Positions 42,746 through 51,213 of a stretch of DNA of 53,145 bases are shown here, piece after piece (position 1 is the first letter of the stretch; each line of letters opens with the position of its first letter). Position numbers and translations under genes: made by a program. The stretch covers positions 1-53,145 of the forward strand of contig CAILIB010000015.1 in assembly GCA_903834195.1 (NCBI GenBank), written 5' to 3'. The notes beneath the pieces are model-generated. The model was given only the letters and a program-made list of their open reading frames with translations. It ran no database searches and was not told the DNA's origin. Source of the DNA: an uncultured Candidatus Berkelbacteria bacterium. Lineage in GTDB: Bacteria > Patescibacteriota > UBA1384 > CAILIB01.

Positions 42746-43417
42746 TTAGTCGACGTAGTTGAAGTGTGCGCGGACACGGTCCGCGATACTATGAATGTTC
42801 TCCAGAGGGCGGTTGTGGTCGTCCGTGGAGTTGTCTAGCGTAATGATTTGGCCGCCGTGTGACATTTTATAGTCGCCGATCAGTCGGCGGAACGAAGTTT
42901 CTGTGCCAGAGGCTTCACGGCCTTCGAAGGCATCTTTTAGCCGAGATCGTCGCCAGTCGTCGGTTGCAGTGATGTGAATGGCTAGGCCCTTCACAACATC
43001 AAAACCAACTTCAAAGTCTCTCTCTTTTCTGGCTCCGATGACACCTCCAGGGCCGTTTTCAAGAGCCAAAGTGAGTGCTGTACGAATCAGGATTTCCTTC
43101 CCGAATGTTTCACACAGTTCGGCTTGGTGTGATTCAAGGTCTTTTGCAATGGCGAGTTTGCCGTTGTAGGCGGCCTCACTTGATCCGCAGAGGTGGCTCA
43201 AATCCTCACCCATTTTTTCCCCGAGAGAGGGGATGAGTACGTCGTCAGAGATTGTGACAAGCTTAAGCCAGGGAAGAACCTCTTCCATTACGGCCTGATG
43301 TTTGTTTTTTCCTGCCCCGGCGTTGCCGAGCAAGAGAATGGCGGGTCTGCCTTGAAGTTGATCAAGGGGCAAGGCGTTGGCGAAAAGAGTTTGAAATCGA
43401 TTCTGTATAGCAACCAA
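42746..43417 (-). CDS. P-loop nucleotide kinase-like protein, unknown substrate
   Basis: A 223-aa P-loop protein with Walker A at about 31-39 (GNAGAGKNK). The residue after Lys is Asn instead of Ser/Thr, which would weaken Mg binding. VTISDDVLIPSLGEKMGEDL and IHITATDDWRRSRLKDAFEGRE resemble the substrate and lid parts of nucleotide or dephospho-CoA kinases, but the substrate cannot be named. The start is a TTG with GAGGTG 8 nt upstream; no ATG gives a complete Walker motif. It is alone on the minus strand between alaS and the greA upstream region. Confidence 0.55.
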   Translation of the reverse strand: MVAIQNRFQTLFANALPLDQLQGRPAILLLGNAGAGKNKHQAVMEEVLPWLKLVTISDDVLIPSLGEKMGEDLSHLCGSSEAAYNGKLAIAKDLESHQAELCETFGKEILIRTALTLALENGPGGVIGARKERDFEVGFDVVKGLAIHITATDDWRRSRLKDAFEGREASGTETSFRRLIGDYKMSHGGQIITLDNSTDDHNRPLENIHSIADRVRAHFNYVD

Positions 43418-43556
43418 AGAAGAAACACCTCGGGCCTGTTAAAATCCCATAATGGGTCAACAGACATGAATCGTTTATACCAGTAGCAAGATAACTAATC
43501 AACACCCTTGCTGCTTGACATTATTTGAAATCAGTACGGAAATTAATAAAAAATTA

Positions 43557-43598
43557 AGCCGAATATATCATTGACAAACAAGTCGATTCGGCTATACT
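43557..43598 (+). promoter_or_regulatory. Strong promoter flanked by an 8-bp inverted repeat
   Basis: TTGACA (43571), a 16-bp spacer and TATACT (43593). AGCCGAAT (43557-43564) and ATTCGGCT (43586-43593) form a perfect inverted repeat around the -35 element, like an operator. The 359 bp between the kinase gene and greA hold no convincing gene. Downstream are a small hairpin TGCC/GGCA followed by TTTTTT (43621-43641) and a GC-rich patch (CCCGCACTGCGGGGG). A short RNA or a long greA leader is possible. Confidence 0.6.
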
Positions 43599-43764
43599 TT
43601 TTGCAGCAACCACCTACAGTATGCCTAAGGGCAACTTTTTTATTACCACTACTTTACCTTTTGTGCATAACAGGTTCAAAAGATACTAGTAGACTCAGTA
43701 TGATCCCGCACTGCGGGGGTGGGGGCGCTGCGCTAACCATTTACCTATTACTTAGGACGATCCG

Positions 43765-43770
43765 TAGAGT
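43765..43770 (+). promoter_or_regulatory. greA -10 box (leaderless type)
   Basis: TAGAGT, then 6 nt and the greA ATG; the -35 is weak. This would be a second, proximal start site for greA. Confidence 0.4.
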
Positions 43771-43776
43771 ACCCTT

Positions 43777-44247
43777 ATGAAAGACGTATTACTTACAAAA
43801 GAGGGATTAGAAAAATTGAAGGGCGAGTTGAAGAAGCTTATTGAAGTTGATCGCCAAGCCGTCGTTGCCCTCATTAAGGAGGCTCGTGCGTACGGTGACT
43901 TCTCCGAAAACAACGAGTATGACGCAGCTCGTGACCAGCAATCAATGATTGAAGGTCGTATTGAGGAACTTGAAGCGCTTCTTAAGAATGCTCGAGTAAT
44001 CGATGAAGACAAGGTTAAGGCTAGTACCGGCCGTGTTGTTATTGGTGCTACAGTAGAAGTTGAAGTAGAAGGCGACAAGGAAGTATTCCAATTAGTTGGT
44101 TCTGCTGAATCTGATCCTTCAACAGGTCACATTTCTGTAGAGTCACCTCTCGGTAAGGCTCTTCTTGGAGCTCAGATTGGTGAAGTTGTTGCCGTGGTAA
44201 CACCAGATGGCGACAGTATGAATTACAAAATTATTAAGATCAATTAA
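43777..44247 (+). CDS. greA: Transcription elongation factor GreA
   Basis: A 156-aa GreA that rescues backtracked RNA polymerase by stimulating transcript cleavage. The N-terminal coiled coil carries the acidic tip GDFSENNEYDAAR. The C-terminal FKBP-like domain ends SPLGKALLGAQIGEVV. Length is normal. It is followed 6 bp later by lysS. Confidence 0.95.
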   Translation: MKDVLLTKEGLEKLKGELKKLIEVDRQAVVALIKEARAYGDFSENNEYDAARDQQSMIEGRIEELEALLKNARVIDEDKVKASTGRVVIGATVEVEVEGDKEVFQLVGSAESDPSTGHISVESPLGKALLGAQIGEVVAVVTPDGDSMNYKIIKIN

Positions 44248-44253
44248 CCAAGA

Positions 44254-45735
44254 ATGTATCGGTTCGACGACCTTGACCCATTCGAGTCTCGTCGCGCCAA
44301 GCTTAATACCTGGTATGAGCTTGGTGTAAACCCGTACCCCGCTGAAACGCCCTCGCACAGCACTGTGATCGATACGCGTACCAGTGGAAATCACTTGGCA
44401 ATAGATGGTCGCCTCGAAGAAGGGGTTGCTGTGGCTGGTCGCATTCGTGCGATGCGTGGCCAGGGCGCCCTCTTTTTTGTGGATGTTCAAGATGAAACTG
44501 GTAAAGTTCAGGTTCTTTTCAAAAAGGATCTCATAAGTGAAGAGTTATTCGATCGGCTTGCACTGCTTGATTTAGGAGATTTTATTTGGGTTTCGGGTGA
44601 GTTATTCGTGACTCGTCGTGGAGAACTTACAGTCGAGGTTAAAAACTGGCAAATCTTGAGTAAAACATTGCGTCCACTGCCGGATGCCTGGGATGGGTTA
44701 CAAGACCTAGATCTACGCCAGCGTCAGCGATATGTGGATCTCTTGGTAAACGATGGGGTGAAGGAACGATTCTTAACTCGTTCTAAAATGGTTGCCGCTA
44801 CCCGTCAGTTTATGGCGCAGAAGGGCTTTGTTGAGGTTGAAACGCCGGTTCTTGAGCATACGCCGGGTGGAGCCGATGCTGAGCCGTTTATGACCCATTA
44901 CAACGCTCTGGACACAGACTTCTTTCTCCGTATTTCACTTGAACTTCACTTGAAGCGGTTGGTTGTAGGTGGGTTTGAGAAGGTTTTTGAGATTGGCCGT
45001 GTGTTTCGTAACGAAGGAATGAGCCCACAACATCTTCAAGAGTTTTCAATGTTTGAATTCTATTGGGCGTTTGCTTCATACCGAGAACTGACGCCATTTA
45101 TAGAAGAATTGTATTCACACATCATTATGGAGTGCTTTGGTTCACTTCAGATTGAACGTGGTGATAAAGTGCTCGACTTTACAACGCCATGGCCGCGAGT
45201 TTCCTATGTTGAATTACTCAAGCAGTATGCAGGCGTTGATCTGATGACGGTTTCGGACGAAGAATTACTTGAGCACACGAAAAAGCACAATCCTGAAGCC
45301 GATGCTTCTCTCGGGCGTGGTCGCTTGATGGACATGCTCTACAAAAAGACAGTGCGTCCATACCTGATCCAGCCTCAATTTGTGATTGATGTGCCGGTTG
45401 AATTTTCACCACTGGCTAAGCGAAAAGCTGACGAACCTCGGCTTACCGAGCGTATCTTGCCACTTGTGGATGGAATTGAACTTGGTAATGGCTGGTCAGA
45501 ACTCAATGATCCGATTGATCAGCGTAACCGCTTTGAAGAGCAAGAAAAGCTGCGTCTTGAAGGTGATCCTGAAGCACAGCGCATGGACCACGACTTTTTG
45601 CGTGCTATGGAGTACGGCATGCCACCAATTACTGGTTTTGGCGTGAGCATTGATCGCTTAATGGCTGTATTTGCAGGTTTGGATTCAGTCCGTGAGACTG
45701 TGCTTTTCCCAACCATGCGTCCTGAGAAGGAGTAA
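44254..45735 (+). CDS. lysS: Lysyl-tRNA synthetase, class II
   Basis: A 493-aa class II LysRS. The OB-fold anticodon domain is at about 55-155 (VAGRIRAMRGQGALFFVDVQD). Motif 1 lies near FMAQKGFVEVETPVLEHTPGG, motif 2 is FRNEGMSPQHLQEFSMFEFYWA, and motif 3 is GFGVSIDRLMAVFAG. It is in an operon with greA, a common pairing. An A-run right after the stop is the T-run of a terminator for the opposite strand. Confidence 0.95.
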   Translation: MYRFDDLDPFESRRAKLNTWYELGVNPYPAETPSHSTVIDTRTSGNHLAIDGRLEEGVAVAGRIRAMRGQGALFFVDVQDETGKVQVLFKKDLISEELFDRLALLDLGDFIWVSGELFVTRRGELTVEVKNWQILSKTLRPLPDAWDGLQDLDLRQRQRYVDLLVNDGVKERFLTRSKMVAATRQFMAQKGFVEVETPVLEHTPGGADAEPFMTHYNALDTDFFLRISLELHLKRLVVGGFEKVFEIGRVFRNEGMSPQHLQEFSMFEFYWAFASYRELTPFIEELYSHIIMECFGSLQIERGDKVLDFTTPWPRVSYVELLKQYAGVDLMTVSDEELLEHTKKHNPEADASLGRGRLMDMLYKKTVRPYLIQPQFVIDVPVEFSPLAKRKADEPRLTERILPLVDGIELGNGWSELNDPIDQRNRFEEQEKLRLEGDPEAQRMDHDFLRAMEYGMPPITGFGVSIDRLMAVFAGLDSVRETVLFPTMRPEKE

Positions 45736-45770
45736 AAAAAGAAGCCTTTTGCGCTGGTGGCGCTCAGGCT
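45734..45770 (-). terminator. Rho-independent terminator of the minus-strand small gene
   Basis: On the minus strand AGCC TGA GCGC CACCA GCGC AAAA GGCT, then TCTTTTTTT. It lies 21 bp after the stop of the 45-aa ORF. Confidence 0.65.
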
Positions 45771-45790
45771 AGTTGTTGAGCAAAAATAGC

Positions 45791-45928
45791 TCATTTGTTT
45801 ATGCTGGAAGAATAAAGTTGCAGCTCTATTTCTTCCGGGGTGGGCTTATTTATTCCCAGAAATTCGTAGTACAAGCATGTAATGTTGTACAAAGTTTCGC
45901 CAACCGCAGTCAGAAAACGTTCAACCAT
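45791..45928 (-). CDS. Small protein, 45 aa, unknown function
   Basis: This is too short for the ORF track. It reads MVERFLTAVGETLYNITCLY, continues YEFLGINKPT and ends YSSSINK. It is a mix of amphipathic helix and a Pro-bounded turn, with a plausible protein-like composition. The gene case is the full set of signals: a -35/-10 pair (TAGACT-16-TATATT), a GGGAGG Shine-Dalgarno 11 nt before the ATG, and a terminator 21 bp after the stop. It lies antisense in the gap between lysS and serS. No family was recognised. Confidence 0.5.
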   Translation of the reverse strand: MVERFLTAVGETLYNITCLYYEFLGINKPTPEEIELQLYSSSINK

Positions 45929-45954
45929 CTGTAGTGTGTCCTCCCGTTCGGGTA

Positions 45955-45982
45955 AATATAGCAGGAGTATATAAAAAGTCTA
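45955..45982 (-). promoter_or_regulatory. Promoter of the 45-aa small gene
   Basis: On the minus strand TAGACT, a 16-bp spacer and TATATT, about 26 nt before the ATG. This leaves a short leader with a Shine-Dalgarno. Confidence 0.45.
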
Positions 45983-46027
45983 GAAAAATGGCGTGACAAC
46001 CAGGTTTAAATCTGCCAGTATATCTGT

Positions 46028-47311
46028 ATGTTAGATATCAAATTGATCCGAGAAAACCCTGAATTAGTCCGTGACGGAATGCGTCGCAAGTGCGTTGATC
46101 CGCAGGTGGTTGATAATGTTCTCAAATTAGATGAAGAGCGTCGTGAGCTGCGTAAACAGACAGAAGCAGAGCAGGCACGCTTGAATGAGTCATCTCAGAA
46201 GATGGCAACAGCATCTCCAGAAGAGCGCGAAACACTTCGGGCTGATTTACGTACACTATCGGATGGTATTCAAGACAAAAACAATAAGTTAGGTGAGTTG
46301 GATGAGCGTTTTCTCGTTTTGATGCGCATTATTCCAAATATTCCAGATGCTGACGTTCCAGATGGTAAAACAGATAAGGAGAACGTAGTTATTCGCACAG
46401 AAGGAGTAAAGCGTGAATTTGGGTTTACACCGAAGGATCACGAGGAATTGGCACAAGCTCTCGATTTGCTTGATATGGAACGGGGAGTGAAAGTTTCAGG
46501 AGCAAAGTTTTATTACTTGAAAAATCAACTTGTTATTCTAGAAAACGCAGTGTTACGTTTCGCACTCGATGTACTACGTGGAAAAGGATTTACTCTGATG
46601 ACAGTGCCTAATATGGCGAGGGCCGATGCATTCTATGGCGCAGGTCACTTTTCGACGCCAGAAGATGCCGAAGACGGTGATGCCTACAGGTTAGAGCGTG
46701 ATAACCTATATCTTGTTGGTACGGCTGAAGTTGGGTTGGTTAACTACCATGCCGACGAAACATTGAAAGAAGGTGATTTACCTTTGCGCTACGCAGGAAT
46801 TTCACCATGTTACCGTCGTGAAGCTGGTACATATGGGAAAGAGACTCGTGGATTATATCGAGTACATCAGTTCAATAAGGTTGAAATGGTAACCCTTGTG
46901 CGTCCAGAAGACTCAGTTCGAGAGCACTCGATGTTACTAGCTGTTGCTGAAGAATTACTTACAAAGCTTGGGCTACATTATCAGGTAGTTCTAAACTGTG
47001 CCGGTGATTTAGGTCAGCCACAATCAAAGAAGTGGGATATTGAAACCTGGATGCCTGGTATGGGCAAATATGGTGAAACTCATTCATGTTCAAATGACAC
47101 CGATTATCAGGCTCGTACATTGAATATAAAGTACCGAGTGAATGCTCAGGAAAAAGCAACGGCGTATGTGCATACACTCAATAATACTGCGCTGGCTTCT
47201 CCGCGTATTCTGATTGCATTACTCGAGAATTATCAGGAAGAAGATGGTAGTATCACAATTCCAGAAGTTCTTCGTCCGTATACTGGATTTGATCGAATTT
47301 CCCGAGCATAA
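46028..47311 (+). CDS. serS: Seryl-tRNA synthetase
   Basis: A 427-aa class II SerRS. The N-terminal long coiled coil (about 25-105) binds the tRNA-Ser variable arm. The catalytic core shows FYGAGHFSTPEDAED, the motif 2 region SPCYRREAGTYGKETRGLYRVHQF and the motif 3 region LNNTALASPRILIALLENYQ. It ends as usual near the IPEVLRPYTGF motif. A GTGACA/CAGTAT promoter with weak fit ends 6 nt before the ATG. Confidence 0.95.
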   Translation: MLDIKLIRENPELVRDGMRRKCVDPQVVDNVLKLDEERRELRKQTEAEQARLNESSQKMATASPEERETLRADLRTLSDGIQDKNNKLGELDERFLVLMRIIPNIPDADVPDGKTDKENVVIRTEGVKREFGFTPKDHEELAQALDLLDMERGVKVSGAKFYYLKNQLVILENAVLRFALDVLRGKGFTLMTVPNMARADAFYGAGHFSTPEDAEDGDAYRLERDNLYLVGTAEVGLVNYHADETLKEGDLPLRYAGISPCYRREAGTYGKETRGLYRVHQFNKVEMVTLVRPEDSVREHSMLLAVAEELLTKLGLHYQVVLNCAGDLGQPQSKKWDIETWMPGMGKYGETHSCSNDTDYQARTLNIKYRVNAQEKATAYVHTLNNTALASPRILIALLENYQEEDGSITIPEVLRPYTGFDRISRA

Positions 47312-47339
47312 GGCATAATGTACTATTCTCATTTTCAGA

Positions 47340-47367
47340 GACGCTAGACTAGTCTAGGCGTTTATTT
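47340..47367 (+). terminator. Rho-independent terminator after serS
   Basis: ACGC-TAGA CTAG TCTA-GGCGT, then TTATTTT, a compact stem 27 bp after the stop. Confidence 0.65.
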
Positions 47368-47418
47368 TCGGTTGGTGTACGGTATGTGCACGCGCGTACT
47401 TTATCCGTAATTACTCCT

Positions 47419-48510
47419 ATGAAACTACGAGTTATTCTTTGTTGTGCACTTGTATTAGTACCTAGTTTTGCACATGCGAAAACCGCTACTACTATCTGGA
47501 GGGCTAAGCCGCCTTTTCACATTGTTCCAGCTGCAACTGGTGCTGGGTATTCTCCTTCTGATATTCGGAATGCCTACGGGATTCCTGGTTCATATTCTGG
47601 AGTGGCAACTAAAATTGCCATTGTTGATGCGTACGTGCCAAATCAGATTAAACATGATCTTGATGTATTCAGTTCAGCGTTTAAACTCCCAGCTATGGCA
47701 AGCGGATGTAGTGTTACGACCGGTCCACACCCGTGCCTACAAGTGGTAGGAGGTTCAAATAGTATTATTGACGCTGGCTGGGCAACTGAAGCTGATCTTG
47801 ATGTTGAATGGGCTCATGCAATTGCTCCACAGGCAGATATTGTAGTGGTTTCGGCTACGAGTGATTCGTTAAATGACTTAATGGCAGCTGTAGATAAAGC
47901 TACAGTACTCTCACCAAATGTTGTTTCACTAAGTTGGGGCGGGAATGAGTTCTCTGGTGAAACTGCACTCGCAAGTCATTTTAATAATCCAACCATTACC
48001 TACGTTGCTTCGTCTGGAGATAGTGGAACAGGAACGTCTTTTCCAGCGGTGATACCTTCAGTATTAAGTGTTGGTGGAACTTCCTTGCATGTAAGTGGTC
48101 GCACTATTACAGAGGTGGCTTGGAAAGGGTCGGGAGGAGGGATAAGCAAGTATTTTGCAAAACCTACTTACCAAAATGGATTTGTAATCGGAACTAAACG
48201 TGCAGTTCCGGATGTCTCATATAACGCTGATCCTGCAACAGGGTATCGAGTGTACTCATCAAAGCAAGGTTGGATTGAGGTAGGGGGAACAAGTGCTGGT
48301 GCTCCACAATGGGCTGCACTTATCGCTGGAATTTCCTCACAGAATCGGTCTAGGGCCGTCTCAAATCTGTACTTCAAAGTATCGTTGTTTAGAGATATAA
48401 TTTCGGGCAAAAACGGTAGTTGTGCACAGTTTTGTGTAGCACGGGATGGGTTTGATACAGTCACAGGGTTGGGTTCACCAAAAGCATCACTCATATCAAC
48501 GCTATTTTAA
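47419..48510 (+). CDS. Secreted S53 (sedolisin-like) serine peptidase without prodomain
   Basis: A 363-aa protein from the ATG at 47419 (MKLRVILCC). The track start adds 11 codons without a signal-peptide pattern. The signal peptide ends SFAHA before KTATT. S53 hallmarks are the Glu/Asp pair in WATEADLDVEWAHAIAPQ, the oxyanion Asp in SSGDSGTG, the Ser in GGTSAGAPQW and the calcium-site end FDTVTGLGSP. Most sedolisins carry a prodomain of about 170 aa, but here the catalytic domain begins almost at once after the signal. It is monocistronic between serS and secA. The likely job is extracellular protein degradation for nutrients or attack on a host surface. Confidence 0.85.
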   Translation: MKLRVILCCALVLVPSFAHAKTATTIWRAKPPFHIVPAATGAGYSPSDIRNAYGIPGSYSGVATKIAIVDAYVPNQIKHDLDVFSSAFKLPAMASGCSVTTGPHPCLQVVGGSNSIIDAGWATEADLDVEWAHAIAPQADIVVVSATSDSLNDLMAAVDKATVLSPNVVSLSWGGNEFSGETALASHFNNPTITYVASSGDSGTGTSFPAVIPSVLSVGGTSLHVSGRTITEVAWKGSGGGISKYFAKPTYQNGFVIGTKRAVPDVSYNADPATGYRVYSSKQGWIEVGGTSAGAPQWAALIAGISSQNRSRAVSNLYFKVSLFRDIISGKNGSCAQFCVARDGFDTVTGLGSPKASLISTLF

Positions 48511-48549
48511 CTCTGCTCAACCTTCCTATTTCAGGATATAGTCGCTATA

Positions 48550-48578
48550 GTGAACCCTGCATATATAGACAATAGAAT
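48550..48578 (+). promoter_or_regulatory. secA promoter (leaderless type)
   Basis: GTGAAC, a 17-bp spacer and TAGAAT, then 9 nt and the secA ATG at 48588. No Shine-Dalgarno is present. Confidence 0.5.
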
Positions 48579-48587
48579 CTACTTTCC

Positions 48588-51134
48588 ATGAGTGTACTCG
48601 AACGGTTATTCAATGATGTGAGCGGACAGTTCCTCAGGCGCCAGAAACGGACGCTCGAAAAAGTAGGCTCATTTGAAGAAGGTGTTAAAGAGCTTTCTGA
48701 TACTCAGTTGGCAGCACGTGCTGCAGAATTACGAAGTGCAATTCAGACTAAAGCTGCAGATCAAAGTCATGATCCATTAGCAATGTTAGAAATTGCTGAT
48801 CGTGTACGTGAGAAAAAGGAAATCAACGCAATTTTGGATGAGTTTCTTCCAGAGGTGTACGCACTGGTACGAGAAGCAGGGCGTCGTACTGTAAATCAAC
48901 GGCACTTTGACGTTCAAATTCTCGGTGGTATTGCGTTGCATCAGGGAAGCATTGCAGAAATGCGTACTGGTGAAGGAAAAACCTTGGTTGCTACGCTTCC
49001 ACTTTCACTTAATGCAATGCTTGGCCGCGGCGCACATCTTGTCACAGTGAACGATTATTTGGCACGTCGTGATGCAACAACGTACGCACCAATTTATCAG
49101 TTGCTTGGGCTGAGTGTTGGTGTAATTAATCACGATGCCTCTTTCCGTTACCACGAAGGTGAGATGGTCTCAGTGACTCGTCAAGAAGCCTATGCCTGTG
49201 ATATTACCTATGGCACAAACAATGAGTTCGGTTTTGATTACCTGCGTGACAACATGGTGCAAGATGCATCTCAGCTTGTGCAGAGAGAACAGTTCTTCGC
49301 AATTGTGGATGAGGTAGACTCAATCCTGATTGATGAGGCTCGTACTCCGCTTATTATTTCTGGCCCAGCTGAAGAATCTGCTGATCAGTATGTTCAGTTT
49401 GCTAAGTTAGTGCCGCGTCTTAAACTTGAGAAAGATTACACAGTTGATGAAAAAGATCGTGTAGTAAGTCTTACTCAAGATGGTATTACTAAAATGGAAC
49501 AGTTGCTCGGTGTAGAAAACATCTACGGAGAAGAAGTTCAGCTTGCATACCATCTTGAAGAGGCGCTAAAAGCTAATATCCTTTTCCGTCGAGATAAAGA
49601 TTACATCGTTCAAGAAGGAGAAGTTGTTATTGTTGATGAACATACTGGTCGTCTTATGCCAGGTCGCCGTTATTCTGAAGGGTTGCACCAAGCAATTGAG
49701 GCAAAAGAAGGTGTGCGTGTTCAGCGTGAGAACAATACATTAGGAACAATTTCATTCCAGAATTTATTCCGTATGTATACCAAGTTAGCTGGTATGACTG
49801 GTACTGCGGCAACAGAAGCTGAAGAGTTCATTAAAATTTACGGGCTTGAAGTAATTACTATTCCGACCAATCAAGAGATGGTTCGTAAAGATTTTCCTGA
49901 TCGTATCTACAAAACTGAGGAAGGTAAGTACAAGGCAGTAATTAAGGATATTAAAGAACTGAACGCAGCCGGCCGACCTATCTTAATTGGTACTATTTCT
50001 GTTGAGAAGAATGAGTATCTTGCTGAACTACTGAAGCGTAGTGGGGTAAAGCATGAAGTATTAAATGCAAAGAATAACGAACGTGAAGCTGCAATTATTG
50101 CTCAAGCAGGGCGTAAAGGAGCGGTAACACTTGCAACTAACATTGCCGGTCGTGGAACTGACATTATTCTTGGTGGTGTAATGCCAAAGCGTGATGCATT
50201 CGAGAAAGAAGTTGAATTTAAAAAGGCTCTTGAAACTTGGCAAGCAAACCATGATGAAGTAGTAAAACTTGGTGGGCTTCACGTTTTAGGAACAGAGCGA
50301 CATGAGTCACGTCGTATTGATAATCAGTTACGTGGTCGTGCAGGACGCCAAGGTGATCCAGGCTCCTCACAGTTCTACGTTTCAACTGAAGATGATCTAA
50401 TGCGCATCTTTGGTGGCGACCGAATGAAAAACTGGCTAACTGTAATGGGCGTGCCAGAGGATGAACCAATTGAGCATAGTATGCTTTCAAAATCGATTGC
50501 TGCAGCGCAGAAGCGTGTTGAAGGATATAACTTTGATGCTCGTAAGCATGTGGTTCAATTTGACGATGTTCTAAACCGTCATCGTGAGGTTATTTACCGA
50601 CGTCGTCGTAAAATGCTCATTAAGCCAGAGGACATTACTGAAATAGAAGAAGCAATTACTGAAGCTCTTCATCATGAAGCGCGCCACCTTACAGGTCTGC
50701 ACACTACTGGATACCACACAGAGTGGAATGTAGAACGACTTACGCGTGATTTAGCTGCGCTTGTTGGCATGACCGAAGCTGTACGGGTAGAGCTTCAAAC
50801 AGAACTCACGAGTTACATAAGTGATAGTGGTGTTGAAGATCGTGTTAAAGAAGTTCTTGAGGAAGCATATGCTGCCAAGAAAAAAGAATTTGAATCAGTG
50901 TACCCATATATGCTCCGTGCAATCTACCTAGGAACTATTGACATGCTTTGGGTAGAGCACCTTACCACTATGCAAGAACTTCGAGGAAGTGTTGGTCTTA
51001 AAGCATATGCCCAAGCAGATCCTCTTGTAGTGTATAAGTCAGAGGGGTATCGTCTATTTCAACAGTTAATTACAAGTGTAGATTTACAGACAGCCAGAAC
51101 AGTTCTACGAGTGCAAAACGTGCAGACTGCCTGA
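48588..51134 (+). CDS. secA: Protein translocase ATPase SecA
   Basis: An 848-aa SecA that drives preproteins through SecYEG. NBD1 has MRTGEGKTLVATLP (Walker A) and AIVDEVDSILIDEARTPL (Walker B/DEAD). NBD2 has TNIAGRGTDI and RIDNQLRGRAGRQGDPGSSQF. The C-terminal zinc-binding tail of many SecA proteins is absent, since the protein ends at RTVLRVQNVQTA. Its substrates here include the giant protein, the lipoprotein and the sedolisin. Confidence 0.96.
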   Translation: MSVLERLFNDVSGQFLRRQKRTLEKVGSFEEGVKELSDTQLAARAAELRSAIQTKAADQSHDPLAMLEIADRVREKKEINAILDEFLPEVYALVREAGRRTVNQRHFDVQILGGIALHQGSIAEMRTGEGKTLVATLPLSLNAMLGRGAHLVTVNDYLARRDATTYAPIYQLLGLSVGVINHDASFRYHEGEMVSVTRQEAYACDITYGTNNEFGFDYLRDNMVQDASQLVQREQFFAIVDEVDSILIDEARTPLIISGPAEESADQYVQFAKLVPRLKLEKDYTVDEKDRVVSLTQDGITKMEQLLGVENIYGEEVQLAYHLEEALKANILFRRDKDYIVQEGEVVIVDEHTGRLMPGRRYSEGLHQAIEAKEGVRVQRENNTLGTISFQNLFRMYTKLAGMTGTAATEAEEFIKIYGLEVITIPTNQEMVRKDFPDRIYKTEEGKYKAVIKDIKELNAAGRPILIGTISVEKNEYLAELLKRSGVKHEVLNAKNNEREAAIIAQAGRKGAVTLATNIAGRGTDIILGGVMPKRDAFEKEVEFKKALETWQANHDEVVKLGGLHVLGTERHESRRIDNQLRGRAGRQGDPGSSQFYVSTEDDLMRIFGGDRMKNWLTVMGVPEDEPIEHSMLSKSIAAAQKRVEGYNFDARKHVVQFDDVLNRHREVIYRRRRKMLIKPEDITEIEEAITEALHHEARHLTGLHTTGYHTEWNVERLTRDLAALVGMTEAVRVELQTELTSYISDSGVEDRVKEVLEEAYAAKKKEFESVYPYMLRAIYLGTIDMLWVEHLTTMQELRGSVGLKAYAQADPLVVYKSEGYRLFQQLITSVDLQTARTVLRVQNVQTA

Positions 51135-51213
51135 GTATGTCCTATACTAGTAAGGATTAAGAACTTCCTTAGCGAGTAACCGTAAGGGTTCTCAGTATAT
51201 CTATAGATCTGAT

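Noticed and set aside
43621-43689. 22-codon ORF after the strong 43.6 kb promoter (MPKGNFF...)
   Set aside because: No Shine-Dalgarno, overlaps a hairpin with a T-run, and has no protein-like features. A non-coding RNA or leader is as likely.
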